From positions 1-64,000 of the forward strand of contig JAPLOA010000096.1 of NCBI GenBank assembly GCA_026400835.1: a stretch of DNA of 64,000 nt, written 5' to 3'. Positions 1-9,384 of this stretch are shown here, in pieces (positions within the stretch are counted from its first letter, which is position 1; each line of letters begins with the position of its first letter). The stretch comes from Planctomycetales bacterium (GTDB lineage Bacteria > Planctomycetota > Planctomycetia > Planctomycetales > Planctomycetaceae). Under the pieces are notes generated by a model. The model ran no database searches. It saw only the letters and a list, made by a program, of their open reading frames with translations, and was not told the DNA's origin. The translations under genes and the position numbers were made by a program.

Positions 1-2358
1 GCCTACGGAGAACGCTGGGCTCGACATTGGCTGGACACGGCGCGATTTGCGGAGAGTGGCGGTTACGAATTCGATGGGTTCCGTCCGGGAGCGTATCACT
101 ACCGTGACTGGGTGATTCGTTCTCTGAATAATGACATGCCTTATGACCAGTTCGTCAAGATGCAGTTGGCGGGAGATATCCTGCAACCAGATGACATCAA
201 TGGAGCAGCCGCGACCGGGTTTCTCGTCGCTGGCCCTTATCCCGGGCAGATTACTGCAAAGACCGTTGAGCGTATTCGCTACGATCAACTCGATGACATG
301 ATGATGACCATCGGAGGCTCAATGCTCGGGCTGACAATGGGCTGTGTTCGTTGTCACGATCACAAGTACGATCCGATTCCACATCAGGACTATTATGCAT
401 TGGCCGCATCGCTCGCCACAACAGGTCACGGTCCACGGACGCTGGATCTTGATGAAGCCGCGACGGAAAAGGCCCTTGAGAAACATAAGCTTGATCACGA
501 ACCGCTAGTCATAGCACTCAATGATTTTGCAGCAAAGGAGCTGCCTGCTCGCTTTATCGCATGGCGTGATAAGGATCTAGTCAATCAACCAGAGACAACT
601 CGCTGGCAGACTCTGGAAGCAATCACGACGGAAGCCGAACGTTCATGGCTCAAGGTTCTTCCGCACGGAATGATTGCACATGATGGTCTACTGAGTCCGG
701 GTGCGAATGTTCGTCAGCGAGGCCAACGCAGAAATGTGCGCAATGAGGAGGCGTACCGTCTGACGTTTCACACGCATCAAAAGAATATTCAGTCTCTCCG
801 GCTGGATGCGTTTACAGACAAGTCATTGCCGCAGCGAGGCCCTGGGTTGAACGCTGATGGGAGTTTTCAACTGGCGGAGATCACCGTCACTGCGCGACCA
901 CTGGATTCACAGGATCCGACGGGGATTCAAACTTTGAAGCTCAAGCCAGTTTTTGCCGCGTTTGAAGATGACAAGCAATCCATCACCAACGCTGTCGATG
1001 GGAAGCCTGGCACTGCATGGGTCGTGCGTGCCACGGCAAAGAAAGATAACGCTGCGGTCTTTGAACTGGAGTCTCCTCTGGCTGGTTTTCCGAATGGGAC
1101 GGAACTTGCCGTCGAATTGAAGTTTGTTGATATGGGTATCGGGCGGCTTCGAATCTCGGCCAGCATCGAGCCAAATCCTGCAACATGGGCTGGAGATGTT
1201 TCGCTACAGCATGTCGGAGAATTGCGGGCCGTTGCTGCGGCGCATAAAGGCGAAATGCCGGAGCCTGTCAAAGTCTCACTCGCTCGCTGGTTCGCTCCGT
1301 TTGATTCGGAAACGGCCGGCAAATTCAATCCGGTTCGAGACCATGCAGCCGCGGCGCCGCGTCCGAATTTGCAGGAGGTTTATACTACTGTCGCCGGTGG
1401 TCAGGACGTTTTCTTCCTTCGTCGCGGAGAAGTCGACAACAAACAGGGTAAAGCAGAACCGGGATACTTGCAGGTTCTCTGGCGAAGTCCCGAACCAGCG
1501 AAGCCTGTATCGTCCGCGTCGGCCGAGCATCCTCGTGTTTCTATGGCCAATTGGATGACAGATGTGGAGCGTGGTGCGGGGCCTCTGTTGGCACGAGTCA
1601 TCGTGAATCGACTTTGGCAGCATCACATGGGCCAGGGCATTGTCGGGACGCCGAACGATTTTGGCTTTCAGGGCGACAAACCGACTCATCCGGAATTGCT
1701 CGACTATCTTGCCGGTGAACTGGTGCGAAGTGGATGGAGGCTGAAGACTCTGCATCGTGCGATTCTGCTGAGTGAAACCTATCAGCAGTCTCACGAGGTG
1801 AATGCAGAGAACCTGGCCATCGATCCTGCTAACCGATTTCTATGGCACTATCAGCCTCATCGGCTGGAAGCGGAGACGATACGTGACGCGTTGCTGGCCG
1901 TTGGTGGTAACCTGGATGGCACGATGTTCGGTCCCAGCGTGCTTGATAATACTCAGAGACGAAGTGTCTATCTGCGAGTGAAACGCAGTGAGCTATTGCC
2001 GGTCATGACATTGTTCGATGCTCCGGAGCCGACTCAGAGTATCGGTGAACGCAGTGTGACAACTGTGCCGACACAGGCTCTGGCTCTGATGAATTCGCCG
2101 CTGGTGCGACAGCAGGCTGAAAAGCTGTCTGCGCGTATTAAGGCCGCGGGTGATGGTTCGTTGCCTGCGGTCGTTCAGCAGGGTTACCAATTGACATTCG
2201 CTCGTCTTCCAACAGAAGAAGAGCAAACCATGATGCTGGCTTTCATTGATCAGCAGCGAGCCGCCGCGGGCGGCGAATCACCCGACGCAACAGATCGAAC
2301 ACTGGTCGAGTTCTGTCATGTGCTGTTGTGTCTGAATGAGTTTGTCTACGTCGATTGA
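1..2358 (+). CDS. PSCyt2/PSD1 (DUF1549/DUF1553) protein, 5' truncated
   Basis: The reading frame is open from base 1, so the gene begins upstream of the window; 785 codons are present. The first codons read YGERWARHWLDTARFAESGG, the hallmark of the DUF1549 (PSCyt2) domain. A CVRCH motif near residue 117, followed by DHKYDPI, is the CxxCH haem-like site typical of this domain. The middle part (about residues 230-440) looks like a beta-rich insertion. The C-terminal third, from ARVIVNRLWQHHMGQGIV to the end, is the DUF1553 (PSD1) domain. Such proteins are exported and very abundant in planctomycetes; they are nearly always followed by a DUF1501 gene, as here, but their biochemical role is not established. 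An N-terminal cytochrome-like PSCyt1 domain and signal peptide probably lie outside the window. Confidence 0.93.
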   Translation, partial: AYGERWARHWLDTARFAESGGYEFDGFRPGAYHYRDWVIRSLNNDMPYDQFVKMQLAGDILQPDDINGAAATGFLVAGPYPGQITAKTVERIRYDQLDDMMMTIGGSMLGLTMGCVRCHDHKYDPIPHQDYYALAASLATTGHGPRTLDLDEAATEKALEKHKLDHEPLVIALNDFAAKELPARFIAWRDKDLVNQPETTRWQTLEAITTEAERSWLKVLPHGMIAHDGLLSPGANVRQRGQRRNVRNEEAYRLTFHTHQKNIQSLRLDAFTDKSLPQRGPGLNADGSFQLAEITVTARPLDSQDPTGIQTLKLKPVFAAFEDDKQSITNAVDGKPGTAWVVRATAKKDNAAVFELESPLAGFPNGTELAVELKFVDMGIGRLRISASIEPNPATWAGDVSLQHVGELRAVAAAHKGEMPEPVKVSLARWFAPFDSETAGKFNPVRDHAAAAPRPNLQEVYTTVAGGQDVFFLRRGEVDNKQGKAEPGYLQVLWRSPEPAKPVSSASAEHPRVSMANWMTDVERGAGPLLARVIVNRLWQHHMGQGIVGTPNDFGFQGDKPTHPELLDYLAGELVRSGWRLKTLHRAILLSETYQQSHEVNAENLAIDPANRFLWHYQPHRLEAETIRDALLAVGGNLDGTMFGPSVLDNTQRRSVYLRVKRSELLPVMTLFDAPEPTQSIGERSVTTVPTQALALMNSPLVRQQAEKLSARIKAAGDGSLPAVVQQGYQLTFARLPTEEEQTMMLAFIDQQRAAAGGESPDATDRTLVEFCHVLLCLNEFVYVD

Positions 2359-2430
2359 TCGAAAGTCGCCGCCGCCGCCCGGGCAGTCGCGTGAATTTAG
2401 ATGTTGTGAATCTGTTTGAGGAATGTTCAG

Positions 2431-3894
2431 ATGTTCGGATTTTACTCGCCTGGCGAAATATCCCTGCCTGCTCGCCGCAATTTTCTGCAGCAGGCCGGTC
2501 TGGGCTTCGGATCCGTCGCGCTGGCCAGCATGCTTCAGAATGAAACAGCCAGAGGCGCGGAAGTGTCAGACCCGCTCGCACAGCGACCTCCGCATTTTCC
2601 GGGGCAGGTGAAGTCCATCATCTGGTTGTTCATGACCGGCGCGCCGTCGCAGGTAGATACATGGGACTACAAACCGGAACTTCAGAAACGAAATGGTCAG
2701 GAGTTAGCAGGCTCAGACCCCAAGACGGGCTTTTTCACGACCAGTGGAAAGTGTCTCAAGTCGCCATTCGCCTGGGCGCAACATGGCGAATCCGGATCAT
2801 GGGTGTCAGATCTGTTTCCGCATCTTTCAAAGCACGTGGACAAGATGTGCTTTCTGCATTCGATGTATCTCAAGCAGAATAATCACGCTCCCGCGTCACT
2901 CGAACTGATGTGCGGCACAAATCGACCAGGCCTGCCCGCGTTAGGGGCATGGATGACATACGGTTTAGGGTCTCAGAATCAAAGTCTCCCCTCCTTTGTC
3001 GTTCTGCATGACACGCGACCTCGTGGTGACGACCAGATCTGGTCAGCTGGGTTCCTTCCCAAGACTTATCAGGCGATGACACTGGATGCTCGTCGGAAAG
3101 AATCGATCGATAACCTTGTTCGAGATGCAAAGCATTCGGATACTCAGCAACGCTCTCAGCTGGACCTGCTTCGTGAATTGAATCAGAAACACGCAAAGGC
3201 TCGGCCGACGCAGGCTGATCTTGCCGCGCGAATCAATTCTTTTGAACTGGCCTATCGCATGCAGATGGCGGCACCTGACGCTTTGGATTTGACGAAGGAA
3301 TCAGAATCCATCCACAAGCTCTACGGCATGGACAATCCCGAATGTGCCACGTTCTCACGTCAGTGCCTGCTTGCACGACGGCTGGTGGAACGAGGCGTCA
3401 GGTTTGTGCAGATCTTTGCAGGCAAAGGAGTCGGCGGTGACGGAAGCGTGAACGATGTTCCATGGGACTGTCACAGCGACGTGCAAACGAATCATCGTTC
3501 GTGCGGCCTGCATACTGACCAGCCCGCGGCGGCTCTGTTGGCAGATCTTGAGGCGCGCGGTTTGCTGGATTCAACGCTTGTGATCTGGGGTGGAGAATTT
3601 GGCCGAACGTCAGATTCTCAAGGCGACAAAGGCCGCGACCATAATCCCAATGGATTCACCATCTGGATGGCCGGCGCCGGAGTGAAAGGAGGCTTCCACT
3701 ACGGCGCCACTGATCCGTTTGGTTACAAGGCTGTTGAGAACAAGGTGCATGTCAACGATCTGCATGCAACACTGCTGCATTTGCTCGGTCTCGACCACAC
3801 GAAGCTGACCCATCGTTTCAACGGCCGCGACTTCCGGCTGACAGATGTTGGAGGCGAGATTCTGAAAGAGATTCTTCGCAATCCGGTCGCCTAA
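2431..3894 (+). CDS. DUF1501 family protein (partner of PSD1 protein)
   Basis: The start is placed at ATG 2431 because GAGGA at 2417-2421 lies 9 bases upstream; an in-frame TTG at 2416 is the only alternative and overlaps that site. The product is 487 residues and has a twin-arginine-like N-terminus (ARRNFLQQAGLGFGSVALAS), consistent with Tat export. DUF1501 signatures follow: WLFMTGAPSQVDTWDYKP, GGEFGRT and GRDHNPNGFTIWMAGAGVKGG, with sulfatase/alkaline-phosphatase-like fold expected. It lies 72 bases after the PSD1 gene, the usual two-gene unit of planctomycetes. The exact substrate is unknown. The stop codon overlaps the convergent dioxygenase gene by 4 bases. Confidence 0.92.
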   Translation: MFGFYSPGEISLPARRNFLQQAGLGFGSVALASMLQNETARGAEVSDPLAQRPPHFPGQVKSIIWLFMTGAPSQVDTWDYKPELQKRNGQELAGSDPKTGFFTTSGKCLKSPFAWAQHGESGSWVSDLFPHLSKHVDKMCFLHSMYLKQNNHAPASLELMCGTNRPGLPALGAWMTYGLGSQNQSLPSFVVLHDTRPRGDDQIWSAGFLPKTYQAMTLDARRKESIDNLVRDAKHSDTQQRSQLDLLRELNQKHAKARPTQADLAARINSFELAYRMQMAAPDALDLTKESESIHKLYGMDNPECATFSRQCLLARRLVERGVRFVQIFAGKGVGGDGSVNDVPWDCHSDVQTNHRSCGLHTDQPAAALLADLEARGLLDSTLVIWGGEFGRTSDSQGDKGRDHNPNGFTIWMAGAGVKGGFHYGATDPFGYKAVENKVHVNDLHATLLHLLGLDHTKLTHRFNGRDFRLTDVGGEILKEILRNPVA

Positions 3895-4721
3895 TGATTC
3901 GGCATCTCCGGGTTGGCCCAGTGCCCGCCAACGTTTTCTCCTCGGACGACGAAGCCCTTCTTGTGCCAGTCGTACCAGGTTGTCACATCAGCAGCCGCAT
4001 AACGGATGGTGAGACCGCATCGCCGTCGATTCGATTCATTGGCTTCAGAACCGTGCAGCAGCAGGTCTGAGTGCATTGAAAACTGGCCGGCTTTGAGTTG
4101 ATCGTCGACTTCGCCATCTCCGTAAGAATGCGGATTTCGAACGGCAAGATCCAGCACGGTGTTCGCGTCCTGAGTTTCGTCGTAATCAATCAGGCCGTGC
4201 AGGTGTGATCGCGGAATAAACTTCATATTGGCGTTGTCCGGATCTGCATCATCGATCGCAAGCCACACAGTCACAGTCTTGGTGGGGCTGAGCGGCCAAT
4301 AGGTACTGTCCTGATGCCATGGAACGCGTTTTCCGTCGCGCGGCATTTTGCAGAAGAAATGCGATCCCCAGCAGACAACGTTGGGACCCAGCAAGTCAGC
4401 TACGGCATCAACGATCCGTGGGTGCTGAACCAATTGATAAACCCGCGCGAACCGCATGTGTGCCGTGCTGATGGAGTAGCTGGATTTGCCGAGTTCAATA
4501 TAGGCGGCCAGGACCCCGTCGAAGAAAGCACGAAGCTCACGAGCTTCTTCCTGATCAAGACCGTTAAACGGCATGAGATAACCCTGCTCGTTGTACTGCT
4601 TGATCTGCTCAGGTTTCAGGATCTTCGGATTGGCGTTCACCGATGGGAAAAACGTCATCTTCCTTGGAAGTGCGGCTAATTGGGACGGCGACGGATTCGG
4701 AATCTCATCAACTTTGCTCAT
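3891..4721 (-). CDS. Phytanoyl-CoA dioxygenase (PhyH) family protein
   Basis: The 276-residue product has the double-stranded beta-helix signature of Fe(II)/2-oxoglutarate oxygenases: the metal-binding HQD of VPWHQDSTYWPL, the distal histidine in LLLHGSEANES, and an arginine shortly after (RRCGLTIRYA) that would hold 2-oxoglutarate. It has no signal peptide and should be cytoplasmic. The PhyH family hydroxylates varied small molecules, so the substrate cannot be read from sequence. It is transcribed divergently from an AraC-type regulator 146 bases away, which may control it. Its 3' end overlaps the DUF1501 stop by 4 bases. Confidence 0.9.
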   Translation of the reverse strand: MSKVDEIPNPSPSQLAALPRKMTFFPSVNANPKILKPEQIKQYNEQGYLMPFNGLDQEEARELRAFFDGVLAAYIELGKSSYSISTAHMRFARVYQLVQHPRIVDAVADLLGPNVVCWGSHFFCKMPRDGKRVPWHQDSTYWPLSPTKTVTVWLAIDDADPDNANMKFIPRSHLHGLIDYDETQDANTVLDLAVRNPHSYGDGEVDDQLKAGQFSMHSDLLLHGSEANESNRRRCGLTIRYAAADVTTWYDWHKKGFVVRGENVGGHWANPEMPNH

Positions 4722-4867
4722 GGTCGTTTGCTGCGTGAAAAGTAGGAGAAATTATGGGAAAAGGTCGGAATGTAAAACGGCGGTATTCTCACGGAGGTCC
4801 TTTCTCGGTGGAATAGCGGCCGACGTCATCGGCATGTTATTTCTCATCATTTTGGGCCGGCAGAGTC

Positions 4868-5797
4868 ATGGCAGAACCTTCCATGCAGACGGGATATCGC
4901 AATGTAATCTGTGTTCCAGCAGATACTCGTCAGCGATTCCTGCAACTGGAACAGGAGGCTGCCGGGCCTTTGCTAAAGATGGGCGTGAGACTTTCCGGTG
5001 TTGGTACATTTGGGTTGAACTACCGAGTCGGGTATCGAGATCCTTCCTGTCATCTTGTTCTGCTGACTCTGGATGGTGACGGCTTTTATCAAGCTCCCGG
5101 AGTTGAGTTTCATCCGGTCAGCGGTGATTTGTTGCTATCGCCGGTTGGGGTTCCATTATTGCTTGGAACTATTGAGCAGCCGTGGACGTTTCTTTGGTTC
5201 TACATCAACGGGCTGAAACGCTGGCAGCATCTGGATCGAAGTTTGCCGCGACTGATTCGACCGTCCTTCTCGACACAGTTAAATCATTCGTTCGAGGGAC
5301 TACTTTCAGAAACAGGCTATGCCCGCAGCCAGTCTGTTCTGACAGAATCAGGTTGGGTTACCGGCGAACCGAGACCGATGACGCCCTCAAGTCGTGCTGC
5401 CAATTTGTTTGGTGAGCTGGTTTCGGAGTACTTGCGGAAAATGCTTAGCCCTGTCGAGTCCGACAAAGATCCTTTCGAGAATCTCCTGCAGGAGATATGG
5501 AAGGACGTTGAGCAATCTCCTCGACAGGATTGGTCACAGAAAGTTATCAGTCAGCGTCTGAGAGTTTCTCCGGCGACTCTCCAGCGATTGGTTCGAAGCT
5601 ACTTCGATTCAACTCCCCAGCAGATGGTTGTTGAGATTCGCATGTCCCAGGCTCGGAGATTACTGCAACAGTCTGATTACCCACTCAAGGTCATTGCTCG
5701 CGAAGTTGGATATTCCGACGCATTTGTTTTCTCATCAGCGTTTAAGCGTTTTCACGGTAGCAGCCCCAGCGAGTTTCGAAACCCTGGCTTTGGTTGA
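4868..5797 (+). CDS. AraC family transcriptional regulator
   Basis: The 309-residue protein has an N-terminal cupin-like ligand-binding half (about residues 30-150, with GDLLLSPVGVP) and a C-terminal AraC/XylS DNA-binding half (about 215-305) with two helix-turn-helix motifs. The second shows the family consensus: RRLLQQSDYPLKVIAREVGYSD, then FSSAFKRFHGSSPSEFR. It probably senses a small molecule and regulates a neighbouring catabolic gene; the divergent dioxygenase gene is the obvious candidate. An insertion of about 25 residues around 150-175 separates the two halves. No strong ribosome binding site precedes ATG 4868, and an internal ATG at 4883 is possible. Confidence 0.9.
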   Translation: MAEPSMQTGYRNVICVPADTRQRFLQLEQEAAGPLLKMGVRLSGVGTFGLNYRVGYRDPSCHLVLLTLDGDGFYQAPGVEFHPVSGDLLLSPVGVPLLLGTIEQPWTFLWFYINGLKRWQHLDRSLPRLIRPSFSTQLNHSFEGLLSETGYARSQSVLTESGWVTGEPRPMTPSSRAANLFGELVSEYLRKMLSPVESDKDPFENLLQEIWKDVEQSPRQDWSQKVISQRLRVSPATLQRLVRSYFDSTPQQMVVEIRMSQARRLLQQSDYPLKVIAREVGYSDAFVFSSAFKRFHGSSPSEFRNPGFG

Positions 5798-5895
5798 TGA
5801 TTGATAATGGGAGTCCCGGGATAAACGCTCCTGGTTCTGCAATGAACGGATATCGTGATTGGTTCGTTGAACACAAAATAGTTGGTCATAAAAAT

Positions 5896-6666
5896 GCTGG
5901 AAACACGACAAGCTACTCTTTGGGTCTTGGCGGATGTGCATTCTCCCTTCTTTCCGCCAAGGGGTTTTCCGGATTCAACGGACGAGAGCAAGCGATCGCT
6001 GTATAAAGCGGTCCTTCAAGCGATGGATCAGTAGTTGGGGCTTCTGTTTGATTATGTGCGAAACGACGAGGCTCTTCGCAGTAGCACGCTGATCGTTGTT
6101 GCATCGGACAACGGACATGAAGATGGTGCGGGGATGTCCGAGCCTTTTCAAGGCGGGAAGAATTGGCTTTATGAGGCTGATATTCGTTCGCCATTGATCG
6201 TTTGGGGGCCGGGCCTCGTGGCGAAGGAAAAGGCTGGGAAGATCAATGCCGATAGTGTTTTGTGTTCACTGGATCTCAATCGGCCATTGGAAGGGCTTCG
6301 ATTGAGAATGGTGCGACTTGTGATGGAGAAGATCTATCGCCCCTGTTGCTTGGCAGGATTGCAACTGGGCGGAAGGCTCCAATCTTCCGGCGTCGTCCCC
6401 CGGATCGACCCGGAACAGCGGAAGAGGATAACCCAGCTCTGGCTGTACGAGAGGAGAAACGGAAGTTGTTGATCAATTACGACCGCACGACAACTCAGTT
6501 ATATGATCTTCAGATTGACCAGTCAGCGCCCCGGAACGTTGCCAGCGAGCACTCTGACGTAACTGCTCGATTGACGGAATTGATATTTCGATGGAATTCA
6601 GAGTTGCCCGTCGACGCTGGAGATCCGATGTTTCGCGCCGTAGTTGATGCCGGTACTAAGGAATAG
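5896..6666 (+). pseudogene. Decayed sulfatase, C-terminal part only
   Basis: Translating in shifting frames recovers the second half of an arylsulfatase: PFFPPRGFPD and SLYKAVLQAMDQ, then an in-frame TAG at 6032-6034, then LIVVASDNGHEDGAG and SPLIVWGPGLV. Near 6265-6290 the frame shifts, and the remainder continues as DGEDLSPLLLGRIATGRKAP, LLINYDRTTTQLYDL and the tail ending at 6664-6666. The N-terminal catalytic part with the CxPxR formylglycine motif is absent; only about 100 bases separate this remnant from the AraC gene. One stop, one frameshift and the missing 5' half mark it as a pseudogene. Its last codons overlap the convergent gamma-glutamyltransferase-like gene by 11 bases. Confidence 0.85.
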
Positions 6667-8326
6667 CGGCGGCATGTCGCTTCGCTTTGGGGTCTCCTGC
6701 GGCATGCATGAGGCCTGATTCATCAATCAGAATCATGACTGGGTGAGCAACCGGGGATGGGACCGCGCCAACGAGATGGCCTCGCTTCGCAAGATCACCG
6801 CGGACGGCCACTGGGATTTCTTCGTTGACCTTCAACTCACCTCGGCCAACGAACGCTGAATTGCGATCGGGGTCTGGATTAAACGAATCCTGATGATGAT
6901 TGGTATGAAAGCGAGGAGCAGTGACAGCATCCTTGGGCATCATGCCAAATTCGATATGGTTCAGCAGGACGTTCAATGTTGTCTGATCCTGCACGTCGCC
7001 CCCGGCCACGCTGATGGCCATCACGGGTTTGCCATCCTTTAAGATGAGTGTTGGAGTCAGGGTGATTCGGGGCCGTTTCCCCGGCATCACACGATTGGGA
7101 TGATCGGGAGACGTATTCATACTACGGACCCGATTGCCAGTGTTGACTCCGGATGGCCCTGGAGTGTTAGTAAGCATGTTGCAACTTGGCGTTGCTGCGA
7201 TCACGTTGCCCCAACGGTCAGCGACGACGCAGGTTGTTGTGTCCTGCTTGGGGATTTTGTTAGTTTCGTTTGTCGCGACCGCGTTAGTTTTTAGAGCATG
7301 CATGTTGATTGGGTCGCCAGGGCGGCGATCCATTGATGCATTGTGGAGATCAATCAAGGGTCGTCGAAGTTGTGTGTAGTCATCAGACAGCAACTTATTC
7401 ATGGGGACCTCTCCAAAATTTGGATCAGTGTAGTATTCGTCGCGGTCCGCGTACCCCAGTTTCATGGCTTCAGTAATCGTATGAATATAGTCGGCAGACA
7501 GATGCCCCATTGATTTCAGCGGGAAGCCTTCGAGTAATCTCAGGTTTTGGCAAAGCACTGGTCCCTGAGTCCACGGTCCGCACTTATAGACCGTGTAGCC
7601 TCGATAGGTTACGAAAACGGGATCTTCCACGAGAGTTTTCTGGGCCGCCAGATCGGCTTTGCGAAGGAATGCTCCGGTCGCGATGTACCATGCTTCGAGT
7701 TCATCAGCCACATCGCCGATGTAAAATCGATCGCGTGCAGCGGACAGTTTTTCTTCTCGATTTCCCGACGCTGCCTGTTCTGCCTCCACGAGTTTTCGAA
7801 GTGTGACCGCGAGGTTGGGATGCCATGGCTCTTTGCCGCGATCCAGCAGAGCCAGTGTCGGAGTCACTGCCTGTTCGAACGAGATTGTTCCGTGAAGTTT
7901 CAGAAGTGTGACGACGAGGTCAATGACTCCCGGCACTGGTGCCGCCTTCATGCTGCCCTTCCACGGAATGCCATTCTTGTAGAACCACTCGATGGCGGCC
8001 GGATCCATCGGTGCACCACCAACACCGCTCAGTGTTTTGACCTGCTTTGACTTTGCGTCGTAAACAATGACCGGGACCTCGCCACCAATTGCGAACGATC
8101 CGTAGTCAGTGACCGCCAACGCCAGGATCGTTGCTGCGGCCGCATCGGCTGCTCGCCCGCCGTTGTTGAGAATCGAAATGCCAGCTGCGACTGAATCAGG
8201 ATGTCCGGCCGCGACAGCTCCGTTTCTGCCCGAGGCATTCCATGAGATCTCCTGAGCTGATATCGGGCCAGGTTGACTTGTGAGGACCAACGCCAGGGCC
8301 ATGAGGAATCGGGATGCAGGTTTCAT
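6656..8326 (-). CDS. Gamma-glutamyltransferase family protein (exported)
   Basis: The start is set at the ATG reading MKPASRFLMALALVL, preceded 9 bases upstream by AGAGG; a further upstream ATG (8365) lacks such a site. The N-terminus is a typical signal peptide ending near SAQ, so the enzyme is probably periplasmic. The Ntn-hydrolase core is clear: AGHPDSVAAGISILNNGG, ADAAAAT, and DTTTCVVADRWGN, which holds the expected autoprocessing/nucleophilic threonine, followed by PGKRPRITLTPTLILKDGKP. In classical GGT the last segment reads RPLSSMSPT; the two serines that bind the glutamyl group are replaced here by I and T, so the acyl donor may differ from glutathione. Length (556 aa) fits the family. 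Confidence 0.87.
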   Translation of the reverse strand: MKPASRFLMALALVLTSQPGPISAQEISWNASGRNGAVAAGHPDSVAAGISILNNGGRAADAAAATILALAVTDYGSFAIGGEVPVIVYDAKSKQVKTLSGVGGAPMDPAAIEWFYKNGIPWKGSMKAAPVPGVIDLVVTLLKLHGTISFEQAVTPTLALLDRGKEPWHPNLAVTLRKLVEAEQAASGNREEKLSAARDRFYIGDVADELEAWYIATGAFLRKADLAAQKTLVEDPVFVTYRGYTVYKCGPWTQGPVLCQNLRLLEGFPLKSMGHLSADYIHTITEAMKLGYADRDEYYTDPNFGEVPMNKLLSDDYTQLRRPLIDLHNASMDRRPGDPINMHALKTNAVATNETNKIPKQDTTTCVVADRWGNVIAATPSCNMLTNTPGPSGVNTGNRVRSMNTSPDHPNRVMPGKRPRITLTPTLILKDGKPVMAISVAGGDVQDQTTLNVLLNHIEFGMMPKDAVTAPRFHTNHHQDSFNPDPDRNSAFVGRGELKVNEEIPVAVRGDLAKRGHLVGAVPSPVAHPVMILIDESGLMHAAGDPKAKRHAAAIP

Positions 8327-8812
8327 TTCAGTCTGCCTCTTGCTTGATGCGGGGAATAGTCGCACGATTGCGGATTGGCCGGGATCATGGCAGGATGGCG
8401 CCCAACTTCCAGTTACCGTTTATGACACGGTGCTTCTGAGAGGCCAACGAGAGCAGTTCTGTTCAATTAAGAATGCCGAACGTGCGGGGCCTTTCGCCAA
8501 GTTGGCAATCGGTCAAATGGCTCAGATTACCGTGCAGGAGCATCAGGCTACTGAATAGTGGCAACCAGAAATTCCTGTGTCAGACCGCAAATGTTCGCCC
8601 TTCTGGGCATTCCCGCGGGGATTCAACCTGAAATTCCTGCTCCCAAGTCCGAAACTTGCTGCATTTCCGACTCGAACATTCCGAACTTCAACGCTACACT
8701 CCGCGATTCATTTTGGACGCCGCTGTGAGTTAGTGATCGGGCGTTCATGTTCCGGGCTGAGTATAGTCTGGCGATTTCCTGTTGGCAGCAGTTGGTTGAG
8801 GACGGTTTTCAG
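8327..8812. other. Intergenic region upstream of L21
   Basis: This 486-base stretch separates the divergent gamma-glutamyltransferase-like and L21 genes. It has short open frames on the plus strand, but none has recognisable protein signatures or a ribosome binding site. It presumably holds the promoters of both genes; I could not pick out a convincing -35/-10 pair. Confidence 0.5.
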
Positions 8813-9157
8813 ATGTTCGCTGTGATTGAAGACGGTAATCGTCAGCATCGTGTACAGGAAGGCAGCTTCCTTTCTGTGGACTATCGTGGAACAGAGGTAG
8901 AGGCAGGATCTTCGATCACGTTCGATCGAGTTCTGCTGGCCAATGGTGGTGGTGCCAGTATCGTTGGAGCCCCAACGATTTCAGGGGCCTCAGTTATTGC
9001 CGAGGTTGTGATCGCCACGGAAAAGGGCCCGAAGCTGGAGATTCAGCGTCTCCGAAAACGAAAAAATTCACGTCGCCACACTGGTCACCGACAGAAATAT
9101 ACTCGGGTGAAAGTGACTTCAATCTCTGTTCCGGGTCTGGCTGTTGCTGAAAAGTAG
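8813..9157 (+). CDS. rplU: 50S ribosomal protein L21
   Basis: The start is the ATG at 8813, preceded by GAGGA 10 bases upstream; this gives 114 residues beginning MFAVIEDGNRQHRVQEGSFL, close to the usual N-terminus of L21. The family signature near the C-terminus is intact (RKRKNSRRHTGHRQKYTRVKV), with about ten extra residues after it. L21 binds 23S rRNA in the large subunit. In most bacteria rpmA (L27) follows directly; here a terminator follows instead and the next gene is on the other strand, so L27 must be encoded elsewhere. Confidence 0.95.
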   Translation: MFAVIEDGNRQHRVQEGSFLSVDYRGTEVEAGSSITFDRVLLANGGGASIVGAPTISGASVIAEVVIATEKGPKLEIQRLRKRKNSRRHTGHRQKYTRVKVTSISVPGLAVAEK

Positions 9158-9193
9158 GCTGATTGCGGTCTCGAAACGAGAGCAAAATATCTG

Positions 9194-9226
9194 AGCGAGA
9201 CAGGTAATACTTGTCTCGCTTTCTTT
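9194..9226 (+). terminator. Rho-independent terminator of rplU
   Basis: An 11-base stem (9194-9204 pairing with 9210-9220, one G-U pair) with a TAATA loop is followed by TTCTTT. It lies 37 bases after the L21 stop and marks a single-gene transcript. Confidence 0.8.
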
Positions 9227-9384
9227 ACGCGCGGCACATGCATGTTTGCCCGATGGTTTGGATTGGGAACGACGACAAATCGTTCCCAACGTTGCGTTCT
9301 GCGGCCTCTCAGTCGTAGAAGCGAAACTCGAGTATCGGTTCAACTTTGTCCCTGAACTTGGGGTACGTCCGCTCTGTCCAGGGC

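Noticed and set aside
927-1794. Minus-strand open frames of 133 and 172 codons inside the PSD1 gene
   Set aside because: They are antisense to a clear DUF1549/DUF1553 coding sequence and have unnatural composition.
8280-8825. Two short plus-strand frames before rplU
   Set aside because: No ribosome binding site, no similarity to known proteins, and the first overlaps the signal peptide of the convergent gene.
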